64,000 bases of DNA, taken from assembly GCA_020747065.1 (NCBI GenBank), contig JAGMVK010000025.1:496001-560000 (forward strand), in the 5' to 3' direction. The DNA comes from Cadophora sp. MPI-SDFR-AT-0126 (Eukaryota > Ascomycota > Leotiomycetes > Helotiales > Ploettnerulaceae). The notes beneath the pieces were generated by a model. That model saw only the letters and a list, made by a program, of their open reading frames with translations, did not search any database and was not told the origin of the DNA. This document shows positions 42,333-53,528 of this stretch, piece after piece (the first letter of the stretch is position 1; every line of letters starts with the position of its first letter). Made by a program: the position numbers and the translations under genes.

Positions 42333-43696
42333 CTATCTCTTGAACCAAGGATGCTCTAACACAGCCTCGACACTCAGTCGTTCCTTTGGATCATACTTCA
42401 AAAGACCCATCAAAAGATTTCCCAGAATTTTGCTTTCCTCCACCGGAACAACGAAACCACCTGCCTTATTCTTCTTTCCCCTAGGGTCATCGCTAGATTC
42501 TGAGCTGCTGGAGAGAAGCTCCTCAAGAGTATCCATCAAAATGTACGGTTTCTTGGTCTCGGGATTAACCAGTGGCGTTCCATCCTCCTCAAACCACTGC
42601 CCCCGTGCTTCCCAAGAGCCCCACCAAGGCTCCGGCAGCTTCCCAAGCAGCGGCACCATCTCCATAATTACCTCGTCGTCGTCGTCCATGAAATTCTCGA
42701 AGAGGGGACTCCTGGTCCGAATTTCGTAAATTGTGCACGCAAGAGCCCACAAGTCACACCCAACACCGATAGTATTATCGAAGAGAAGCTCAGGAGAGCG
42801 GAAGGAGGCTGTGATTCCGAGATCTTCAGGTGGACTGTCCATATCATAAGATTCGCCAAAGTCGATGATGGAGACTTGATCTGATATAAATCGGGCATCC
42901 AGCCGGTCTAAAGTAAGGCCTTCGACTAAGTATTCAGGCCCCGAGGGCGCTGGACTCTCTCCAGATATGGTAAGAAGCGGCTCTTTATTTGGCTCTCCGA
43001 GCTGCTGTAACAGTTCTTCCTCACTTAATTCATCAAAGCCAGTGAGTCTCAGGAGAATATTCGATGGTCTGAAATCTAATAGAAAGTATTAGCAGAAATT
43101 GTGTACTCTTGTCTTGGTAAAGACCTACCGCCATGACAGATTCCGTTCTTGTGTAGAAAATGTAGTCCACGCGTAACTTGCAATGCAATGTCTTGAGAAA
43201 TCCCTGTAGGATCCTCAAAGTTATCCCATAAAGCAGAAACTCGTGGTCCTAGTACGGGAAGAACCATGCACAGATGCCTCCCGTTAGGTCCATCGTGCCA
43301 GAAGTGTTCACACGGGACTGCAATACACTCCCCACCAACCTCCCCAAGATCTAGGCCTTCTTGGTTCACCAACCGGAGCTCCGAAGACTCTTCACGAGAT
43401 TCATCGGCAATGATAATCTTTAATGCAACATATTTGTCTGTGTCCTGGTCCCGACAAAGCCAAACGGTTGCCAGCCCGCCGCTTCCCAGTTTGTGTATGA
43501 CACGATATCGACCGGCTGCGCCAAATCGGTCTCCGATATGCACGGGATGGAAGCCCCCAGGTCGATATTCCTCGCGATGCTCTACGTCAAGGAGCCAACC
43601 TCGCTTGTATAGCTGCTCTACTGGGCCATCATCAACGTTTTTGTCGATATCGCGATCTGACTCAAACATCAGGGATTTCTCAGGTGATTCAGGCAT
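42333..43696 (-). CDS. SRPK-like serine/threonine protein kinase
   Basis: Exons 43696-43129 and 43075-42333 encode 436 residues; the 53-bp intron (GTAGGT...TATTAG) splits the catalytic-loop Asp codon. Visible kinase elements are the Gly loop HKLGSGGLATVWLC, the VAIK-like lysine in KYVALKIII, the catalytic loop rebuilt as ICHGDFRPSNILL, the DFG motif VSIIDFGESYDM and the APE-like SFRSPELL followed by GCDLWALACTIYEI. The C-terminal lobe ends KYDPKERLSVEAVLEHPWFK. The N-terminal YRPGGFHPVHIGDRF matches SRPK-family kinases, which phosphorylate Arg/Ser-rich proteins. The catalytic loop has HGD instead of HRD, as seen in many fungal SRPK-like paralogues. Regulatory partners are unknown. Confidence 0.9.
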
Positions 43697-44004
43697 TGCA
43701 TGAAATGCTACAGCAGACTGGGAATGATATTATAGCCTCGAATATTGGCTCCGCGATGCACTAGGTCGATGGGATTGACTCTGGATGAGATGTGGTTGAA
43801 GGAACGGGGTATTCGTTCGCTGCTTTCAGCGTTGACTTCACCCTTCAGGCCGTGGCATGCACACTTCAGCTTCGCTTCGGGGACCTTACGAGGATTTAGC
43901 ATAGTCACGTGCGGAAAGTCAACCAAGTGGATAGTTGAAGAAACTGTTCATACTATGGCCACCCGGTGGGCGACGCAGGCCTTTGACTTTGAATTGCTTG
44001 AACT
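43697..44004. promoter_or_regulatory. Promoter region of the kinase gene
   Basis: This is the upstream sequence of the minus-strand kinase gene. No TATA box is obvious. Short open frames on both strands lack coding features. Confidence 0.4.
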
Positions 44005-44130
44005 ATGAATTACCTTACGCCTTCGATTAAGATGTCCTCGACCGAGATGCCCTCAATTGAGACGCCCTCGACTGAGATTCCCTTGACTGAGACGCTCTCG
44101 ATTGAGATGCCCTCGACTGAGATGCCCTAG
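44005..44130 (+). CDS. Small ORF with pentapeptide repeats (tentative)
   Basis: An open frame of 41 codons starts MNYLTPSIKM and then follows a 5-residue period (MSSTE, MPSIE, TPSTE, IPLTE, TLSIE, MPSTE) to a TAG stop. It arises from a 15-bp tandem array that stays in frame from the ATG to the stop. Short size and lack of context mean it may be only a microsatellite-like repeat. Confidence 0.25.
   Translation: MNYLTPSIKMSSTEMPSIETPSTEIPLTETLSIEMPSTEMP
44023..44128 (+). repeat. 15-bp tandem repeat, about seven units
   Basis: Units match the consensus CGACTGAGATGCCCT with one to four changes each (for example CGACCGAGATGCCCT, CAATTGAGACGCCCT, CGATTGAGATGCCCT). The unit is 15 bases, so indel of whole units would preserve reading frame. 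Confidence 0.85.
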
Positions 44131-44734
44131 TCCCCTTAGTTACGGCCTTATGCTTAAGGCAATTGAACAAAAAAAGCAGGTGGTTGGGAGCAACTTTTGT
44201 GCCAAGACTTCGCCAAGAATTTCAAAAATTTCAAAAATCGCTTATTTGCGCCAAGACTAGTTCCCAACACGTGACCGCTCGCTTAAAAAACAGACCCCCT
44301 GCTCTGGCGGGAAAGAACAACCCTCGCATTTAACCTTTAACTAACGTCAAAGGCAATGCCGACTGCAATCCCTCCCTCATTGCCAAGTTCGCCGTTCCTG
44401 ACAGCAGTAACTCAACACGCTGAGTATACAAGAGTCTGGCTCAAGATCTACCCAACAGCATGGAGTGTCAAGAACAGCGCTGAATATAGATGTAACGAGA
44501 CCAACTTGTTAAAAGGCACATGAGCAGAGAAATGGGAAAGTGCAGTGCACAAATATACGATAGAGTCTGTCATTCCAGGCTAGATACCAAGATCCTACGA
44601 AGAATACCCTTATTCAAATACACCTGTGTGTTCATTGTTCGCCCATGTCAATTCATCCAGCAGTACCATCTCCAACGAACCAAACATGTGCTTGATATCA
44701 TAATCTCCCATCATCCATGTCGAGAAACATCTCC
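44131..44734. other. Intergenic region with short direct repeats
   Basis: At about 44219-44238 TTTCAAAAAT occurs twice in a row, flanked by two GCCAAGACT copies (about 44202 and 44252). No gene is supported. Confidence 0.5.
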
Positions 44735-46326
44735 TTATTCAAGAATATCGACACGCTTCTCGATAACCTTGCGCTCGAATGTATTGGAAACAACAACCTT
44801 CTTGTACGTCTCCTTGATGGCAGGGGCAGCAACCATGGGGGTGGTAGCCAGACCGAGAGTGACAGGAGCTTCGTACGCAGCTGCAGCTTCCCGATCTTCC
44901 TTGGCGGCTTGAGCAGGAAAGTTAGCCCATGCCTTGAGAGCAGCTGCCTTCTTAGCATCCTTCTCTGCAGTAACCTTGTTTGCTGTGGTTTGGAAATGCT
45001 TCGCCGTGGTTGGAGGGGAGAGGCGTGCACTGTTGCGGAACTCAATCCATCCGTTGACTTGTGTTGCTGGTTGCGAGACTGAAACACGGCTGTTTCCTCG
45101 TCGGCGGGTCTGAGTCGAGCTCTTGTGGTTGTGGATCTCCTTGGGGATGGAAGAATCGCGCTCACGACCTCCGTTGTATTTGCCATCATCAGCACCATCC
45201 AGCTGACCATAGAAACCGGAGTTGATGGTGTGCGATTTTGCTTGATCTGGCTTGGTGGAAGGGTACTCAGGCAGCGCTGATTGGGAGATTGCGACACGAG
45301 ACTCGAGGTTGGCGGATGGTCGTTGTAGGTTGGGCTTGGAGGCTTTGACGTGGGGAGTTGAAGTGGACTTCATGTCAGCATATCGAATAGAACTGTGGTT
45401 CCTGGCAGCCTTGTGTGTAGAAACCGATCCGTTCAATTTGGCAGCACTGCTGTACAGGTTGGTCTCTTCTTGTACGAATGAGGCGAGTGACATGGGTTTG
45501 GCCTTGTTGAAGGTGACTTTCTTAGTGGCATGGGGAAGCACACCGTTGAAGATTGAAGAAGCACCGTCAGCAACCTGAGCATGTTCTTCCTTCTTCGTAA
45601 CAACGTCGATGTTCTCCTTATCCGACTCGCCGGTCGATGAAGTTGGGGATTTGGTGTCAGCACTTGGAGATGTGGCAGAGGCAGACTTGTCGTCGATCTG
45701 AGTCTGAATATAAGCGGTCTTGAAGACGTCCCAATCAATTGCCAGCTTTGCACCACCTGTATCTGAGTCCGAACTGGAAACGTAATCTTGAATCTCACCA
45801 TCAAAGCGTCTACTAATTTGCTTGACCTTGCATTCTAAGTTAAGGTGAGAAATGTCCCAAGCTGAACTCTCCCCAGAAGTTGAGCTGTGGTTGCTGATGG
45901 CGTCCCAGGCGGAGCTTCTGTCTTGGATCGGGAACGCGTCACCCGGAAAACAATCCTTGGCTTGTATAATTAGCAGACCGTCGAAAATATGATGGGGGAA
46001 TACGTACAATGAGCATACCACAGATTTGCTTCCTCGTTGTACAGCCACAGCAGATCGACCTCTTCACCCTTGCTCTGCGCAATGGAAGCCTTTCGAACAG
46101 CTCTGTATTGCTTGCCGTGGCGTACTTTGTTGGCTGCGTTCTTCGAGTAGCTCGCACTGATCATTTCGTCGATCTCTGCGAGGCGTGATTGGTATGGTTC
46201 AGATTGGGTTTTGTCTTGCGATTCGGCAGAATCGGCAATGGAGAGATTCTGAGCAGAGTCTCCGGCGGAGGACATGCCCCAAGAGGAGGTATGCTTCATC
46301 GTTGCTGGTGTTGCGCGCGAAGCCAT
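44735..46326 (-). CDS. Uncharacterised, mostly disordered fungal protein
   Basis: Exons 46326-46008 and 45960-44735 encode 514 residues; the 47-bp intron (GTACGT...TACAAG) splits a Ser codon. An N-terminal ordered part (QSRLAEIDEMISASYSKNAA, KVRHGKQYRAVRKASIAQ, DLLWLYNEEANLWYAH) is followed by FEN-like acidic and Ser-rich sequence, GGAKLAIDWDVFKTAYIQTQ, and a long Ser/Thr/Lys region. Near the end are VNGWIEFRNSARLSPPTT and an Ala/Lys helix (KDAKKAAALKAWANFP). No signal peptide or membrane segment. I do not recognise a named domain; intrinsic disorder suggests a regulatory or scaffold role. Confidence 0.78.
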
Positions 46327-47918
46327 TTTTGTGATGATTTGAAGATGGAAGATGTGCAGAAAGATGGAGCTGAGGGAAATAAAGAAGAAATAGGTTTGTG
46401 GGTGGGCGCTCGGCTACCGAATATGAGGAAGCAGCAGATTCACTTGCGGTTCACCTTTGAATAGCCATTCACTTGAGGTAACTTGAAACTCGGCAAATAT
46501 CAGACCGAGAATCATTTGTAGTGGTATGCTTGTTCGACGTTGATAATATTTTTGCTCCTACTTACAAGCGTGTTCACTTTATCTTTTTGGTTTGTTTACT
46601 GGGCTGTGTGATTACTGGGGTAGGGGAACTACTATCTAAAAGTTATGATCTTACAGGTGCAAGTCATTAACAGCCTTATCGAACCTTTTAGGTAGCCTTA
46701 TTTTTCGCGTTAGCCGCTCTCATTTGCAGATTTGAGATACTTGTCGGGACCGCATCCCACGAATGCAGACAACGGTGCTACACTTAAGCATTTTCAGTGT
46801 CTCAAGTTCCTGAATGGCAATCAAAGCTGTGTCATACACCTTGAAAAACTTAATGTTCCATAACTTTTACCATCTATATCATATCTGCATCATTGGCACA
46901 ACGAGAAAGCTGACTGGGATACCGAAAAAGTGTTGCTTTCACATGACTCACACGTGACCAGACGTTCCCGCTGCAGATTGCTTGGCGAGACAAAGTTTAT
47001 CCCAACCTCAGCTCCAAGAACGACGCCACTTCATCATCCCACCACGGCACACGCCCGCTTTTTGGTTTCTTATTTCTACAACCTGCACTTCTTTCTCCTG
47101 AGATCAAGCAAACAAGCAAACGACTGTTCCCCAGTGCTTAGTCGAAAATTGGTCGTGGGATGAAAGGCATCAATCTTCAGGGGAGTAGCTACTCTTGGTC
47201 GCTAGGGAACCAACGACGTTTGCCATTTCAGACGCAATCTACTTATCCCAACTTTCGCTTCTTGTCGAAGCAAGTATTTCTTCTAATCCGAGGTTCGAGG
47301 ACGTCCAAGCCACTCGTCAGTCAGAATAATGCTCAAAGCGGGGTAGTGGCGTCCTCTCATGGGTCCCAACACAGAACTTCACCGCAATTCTAGCCTCATT
47401 CGCAAGACCTCCAGAATGTGGCGTCCACAAATCTTCATCTTTCCCAAACTTCAACTCCACATCTCAAATCTTCAACATCCTCGGTCGACGATGAGATGGT
47501 GATCAGTCTTGGCGATGAAAAGAAAGCGTCCGTAGCCGCTGATCACCTAGTCTTGGCCGTTTATCATCGGCCCCTCCTGGCAGGAGCCAAGACTGTGCGA
47601 TTTCTCCACAGAGGCATCTTTTTAACCTCAAAGCCCTTTAAGGGTCTTTGCACGGTCCATGAATGCCATACCTGTCACTGGTTGGACGAATTGGGATGAT
47701 CGCTCCCCGCTTGGTTAAGCATTGGCAGCTCCCACCACTGTACCGGCATCTGAATAGCTTCATTTAGGTCTGGTACTAGTTCATGACGGGTGGGAGAGAG
47801 GCAAAGTCATGATTTTTGCAACCCGTCTGATATGCGAATATAAAGCTGCCATGATTTCCCTTGCAGACTCGACTTTATGTTCTGATTCAATTGATATTTC
47901 TGTTTCTCAGCTATCACC
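46327..47918. promoter_or_regulatory. Divergent intergenic region; TATA box of the subtilase gene at 47839-47844
   Basis: It lies between the divergent starts of the disordered-protein gene and the subtilase gene. TATAAA at 47839-47844 is about 75 bases upstream of the ATG at 47919. ORFs at 47160-47393 and 47418-47699 lie in one frame but are separated by a stop and have no features, so I do not call a gene. Confidence 0.5.
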
Positions 47919-49198
<1,280 letters not shown>

Positions 49199-49406
49199 GG
49201 GCTTTGACAGCGTCTGTATTCCAGAAAGCACTTTGGTTGGCGTTAAAGTTCTACAATAATCTTGAGATATCTGAATCGTGATTGAATTAACAAATATCAC
49301 CGGGACTATCGTGCTTCTCCATTTGAATTCGCTCATTCTAGTGTCTCAATGTATTTCGTGACATTGGTATTCTACAATACATCCTCATCCAATCATGATA
49401 ATCCGC

Positions 49407-50836
49407 TCAACGCTCCTTTCTAATGGCTTCCATGCCCCGAACATCCGTCCCATTTCCAGTACTTCCATTTGCTTGTCGTCCCAGACTACCCGGCTCCAAA
49501 AACACCCGAGCCTGCCTCCCATCCAATTGTTGCATTACTGCCGCGGGATTTGTGGGTCGCCCAAGATCCTGCAAGTATCGGCCTTGTTTTGTGTTGCCAT
49601 GATGGAATAGACGTCGATTGGCATAGTAATAGTTCTTCAGAGAAGGCAGACTCCCCCTATCCATTTTCTGGTAGGCCTCCAAGCCGAGACGACAGGCATC
49701 AATCTGCCACTTGACGCCCTGGTTGAAGGGATCCGAGCTTGACTTGACCTCCAGCCATAATTTCAGCGAGTGGAACGTCCCAGCGCTATGTTGTGATGTT
49801 GTTTCCTCGATCTGGAACACTACTGCTGGAAAGAAGCGACAGATCTCTGCTAGTGATCCCCCGCGTTTTCCTAGTAATTTATCCATAGCCAGACGATCGG
49901 TGAACTTGAGGGTTGGATATGGCTTCTGTGTTCGAGTATCGATGTGAGGCTTCGGCATGGCAGCCGCGGATGTCTTGAATCCACCTTGGACTTTGGGATG
50001 GGCTTCGGCGGGAGGGAAAGTGTATCGTCGCACAGTTGCAGGCCGAATTACAGGCTCGATTGTTCCTGCCTTCTCTGCAAGCGATTGCCACGAACTAGGG
50101 TTGACCGAGGACCCGAACTGTGGCTGACGACGAGAATCCATCGGCGATGGAGAGCGGTAGCGTATCTCTCTGTGAGGATACATGTCATAACCCCGATGCG
50201 GAGACTCACGTCCATAATCTCGTCGAGAGTCCCATCTGGGAGAACGAGAGCGAGACCAATGGTCCCAATCTCTGCGGGCGCGCGGATTGTCACGTCGATG
50301 AGGTGATCGCGAACGGGATCTTCGCAGATATGTCTCCCTATTCGCTTCCCGGCCGCGATCTCTAGTGGATGGTGGTGTAAGGGGGCGTCGAATGGCTGGG
50401 CCAGCAATCGAGGCGCTGTTGTAAGGGCTCACACCAGGTGCAGAAGAGGTCAAATGTAGACCACGGGCTACGGGAACAGGAAGAGGCTTCGAGAGTGGAG
50501 GTTTACCGCTGGCAGGCTTGATTGATGGGAGAGTCTTGGGGCCAGGGAAACGATGAAGCTCATCTGAGCCCCCTGTATAGAGTTAGTTGAAGATATTGAG
50601 ATGGCTCCACGACACTGTAGATGCAACTCACAAAAATCGACGAAAGTTCGACGCTCAGCCAGGTACTGTTGGACATGGCTTGGGGCATCTGGTAGCTCAG
50701 CTTTTACGGCTCTCTGGTTATCTTCTAGGGCGGTCCAAAGCTGAAGTTCGGTGACGAGCTGTCCAGCCAGGGGTCCAGCTTTGGCTGGGGTCGTGCCGGT
50801 GTGCTCAAGGAGCCAGGCCATTGGGGAGATCGCCAT
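49407..50836 (-). CDS. Arg/Ser-rich nuclear-type protein, function unknown
   Basis: Exons 50836-50632 and 50572-49407 encode 456 residues; the 59-bp intron (GTGAGT...TATACAG) splits a Trp codon. The N-terminus is an ordered helical part (MAWLLEHTGTTPAKAGPLAG, WTALEDNQRAVKAELPDAP). The middle holds many Arg/Ser pairs (LRRSRSRSPHRRDN, WSRSRSPRWDSRRDYGRES, RYRSPSPMDSRRQP), typical of proteins in RNA processing and a possible substrate type for SRPK kinases. The C-terminal half is ordered (TLKFTDRLAMDKLLGKRGGS, SLKLWLEVKSSSDPFNQGVK, QIDACRLGLEAYQKM). I do not recognise its domain. Nuclear or RNA-related function is inferred from the RS repeats only. Confidence 0.8.
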
Positions 50837-53003
50837 TTTAATGGTTACCAAGACGACTCAGGCAACTACTTTTGGTTTTAGGTGATCCACAAAGTGTGCT
50901 TGGGTCGCGTTGGAGTGGTTGATATTGGTGGGGGGAAAGAAGTTAGGAGGAAGCTGCAGTGCTAAATGGCAATGTTGATGTTCGGCTTTTTGTGGGTTAG
51001 CGCGTAATTAGCCGGGTTTTTCTGCCCTCGCTGGCCGCCATCAATCAATCTCCCAGAAGAACTTCTGGATTTTTAAAGAAGGCTGTAATTAGTGGAGAAC
51101 TAGAGCGCTGATCTTTCGCTTTGACGGCCCTCGCTAACTTTTAACCCTTGTTGGGTATCTGCCTTTCATTTCTTTGGCTTGCGGCTTTGTGTCTAATGGC
51201 ATTTGGTAAAATTTTGTTATTAAGAGCGAATAAAGCTTGACTACATGGAAAACTCTATCATGCCAGTCTCAAAGGATTGAGTCTCAGTTATGCACAGCTG
51301 GCCTTTGAAGACAAACCCTGTGAAAGGATAACCTATATTTTAGCAAACAAATGGTGAAGAAAAGGCCAATGAAAATACTGCAGTAGTATCCCACTCGAAC
51401 AGGTGTCTAGTGCATATTCCTTTGAGCTGATCAATGAGATTCGAAATGCAAAAGTACATTGCGGCGTGTGGCCGCATATTCTAAGGCAATCCTCAGCCTT
51501 TGGGCTTGAACTTTGTGATTCAGGACTACTCGCCTATTCATATTCACAATGTTCAAACAAAACAAAAACTTGGAACGTGTTTCACAGCACAAACAAGAAC
51601 TAGTATACTCAGCCGAAAAATAAAATTCAAAAGAAGAAGTAGTCTAAGATGACCAACAGCCAGCATAATCTGGTGTAAATTCTGTGTAGCCTCACTGTGC
51701 AGCGGCATTCTTGCCTAGGTCCATGTCAGCATAAAACTCTGTGTGGAAAGACCCAAGCCTCTTTAAACTCCCAGACTGGGTAATTCAGATATATCAGCTA
51801 CCGTCACTTTCGATCTCACACTCTCCATGGCTCTCAACGTCATTCTTCAGGCTCACAAGAATTTTTTATCATGTCACGTGCCGCGCCAGTCCTGGCATGA
51901 CCTCATCACTTTCGCATTCCGATATGACAGTGTTCCCAGAATCGAAATTTGGCTGAATACGGAGTCCCGACAGTTCTTAATCCACCGTTATCAGAGACGC
52001 TCGCCCTGTCCTATGAGCGGCGTGTTCATTTGTTCAATTAATATTAAGTTTCTATAGCGTCTCGGTTAAGTCCCTATCCGCCTCGTTGGGAACAACTTCT
52101 ATTTCAAGAGCATGTATCCCACGCCGGCGACGGCAGGAAGTGTGCCATGCATCTCAACGGTCGTCAGACTATCCAATCATGGTGTCTCGGAACAGCTGAT
52201 CCATACATGATTCTCAGGAACAGGGCGATCTCACCCGACGCTAAATTGTGTTGTGTACAATTGTTTACTTTCCTGTGCCGCCCCTTGCCCTGGTACATCA
52301 ATGTGCCTGATATCCAATCGCAACATATATCGGCCGTCATAATTCTTTATGTCTCTACACATCCAGTGCACCAAAGACTTATCTACATCTCTCCAAGACA
52401 GAGTTGGCAAGTTGTATTCGCGATAATGATACGTGCTTCCGCATGCTAAGTCGCATGTGTCCACATCATTTTGTTTGTTAGGACATCAGAACTTCATTCT
52501 GTGGTGTAAGATATGAGCTTTGATCATAGGCTAGACAGTGCCTGCACCAAGATAGTATGCGCAAATTGAGCTCCATTTACTGTGTAATATGTACCAGCCA
52601 CAAGTCAATGGTATCCGGCATCAATGCTTCCCGAGCAGCACACGACTAGATTAATCCCCTTGTCATCTCCTTCTCTGAAATACTGCTGTTGTGACATCGG
52701 CTCGTATCGCATTTCCGATCTGACCATCGAGAGTACTATGCGCTGACTCTCGTCAAGTTCATCTGGCTGCCCTGCCTCGGTCGCAGAGAGTTCATCTGAA
52801 GTCCAAGAAATAGCCTGTTATCTTCAATTGAGCCAAAATAAGCAGTGCCTTCTTCAGTGCGCCACATGTTAATGTCGATTTCTATTGCTTTCTATATAAA
52901 GTCTGTCCGCCTCGTGAGTTAGCTTTTTGAGTTCACTGGGGACGCACGTATCAATAATCCATACACAGAACAAAACCACCAAATTCCATACATAATCTCC
53001 ATC
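50837..53003. other. Gene-free region and promoter of the CBM1 gene
   Basis: The 2.2-kb region has several ORFs of 60-100 codons without domain or splice support. Near the right end TATATAAA at 52893-52900 lies about 105 bases before the CBM1 ATG and is the likely TATA box. Confidence 0.5.
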
Positions 53004-53528
53004 ATGCGTATCGGCAAATCTACGCTCGTTTCATTGCTTACTCTTGCTAGCATTGCTTCATCTGTAAGCTCGACCCATTGGCTCAATCCTGTGCACTAAC
53101 TGACTTTCGTGTTTTTTCAGCAAGTCATAGTTACGGTTACCAGCACTGTCACTATCGTCACTGTGACCATCACGCCTTCGACTTCGACCTCGACGGCCTA
53201 TGTGACCGTCACGGGCAAGCCTCCTCAAAGCACATCGACATCGTACTACACCGTTACCGTGACAGCTAGCCAAAGTCTTCCTACTCAAAGCGGGAGATGT
53301 CCAATTGAGGAATGGGGTCAGTGCGGTGGAGATGGATACGTTGGCAAGTGTGCAGGTAACTGTGGAGATAACAGTGTGTGCAAGTACAAAGATGGTAAGT
53401 CACGCGTTTCGGTCGGCATCAAAATTGCAAGGACTATTTGCTAATCTTGACATACGACAGTCTGGTACTCATACTGTAGCAAGCTTCCCGCAATGGCTGT
53501 GGCTGTCGTGACTGTTTATCAACCATAA
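53004..53528 (+). CDS. Small secreted protein with C-terminal CBM1 cellulose-binding motif
   Basis: Three exons (53004-53063, 53121-53394, 53461-53528) encode 133 residues. The first exon is a signal peptide (MRIGKSTLVSLLTLASIASS). A stalk rich in Val and Thr follows (QVIVTVTSTVTIVTVTITPS and TAYVTVTGKPP), then IEEWGQCGGDGYVGKCAGNC and, across the last intron, YKDVWYSYCSKL. The aromatic residues and Cys spacing fit a carbohydrate-binding module family 1, which binds cellulose. No catalytic domain is present, so it may be a plant-wall-binding or surface adhesion protein. The last Tyr-x-x-Cys comes from exon 3. Confidence 0.88.

Noticed and set aside
47160..47699. Two successive ORFs in one frame before the subtilase gene
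   Set aside because: An in-frame stop separates them, no intron signal restores continuity, and no features are visible.
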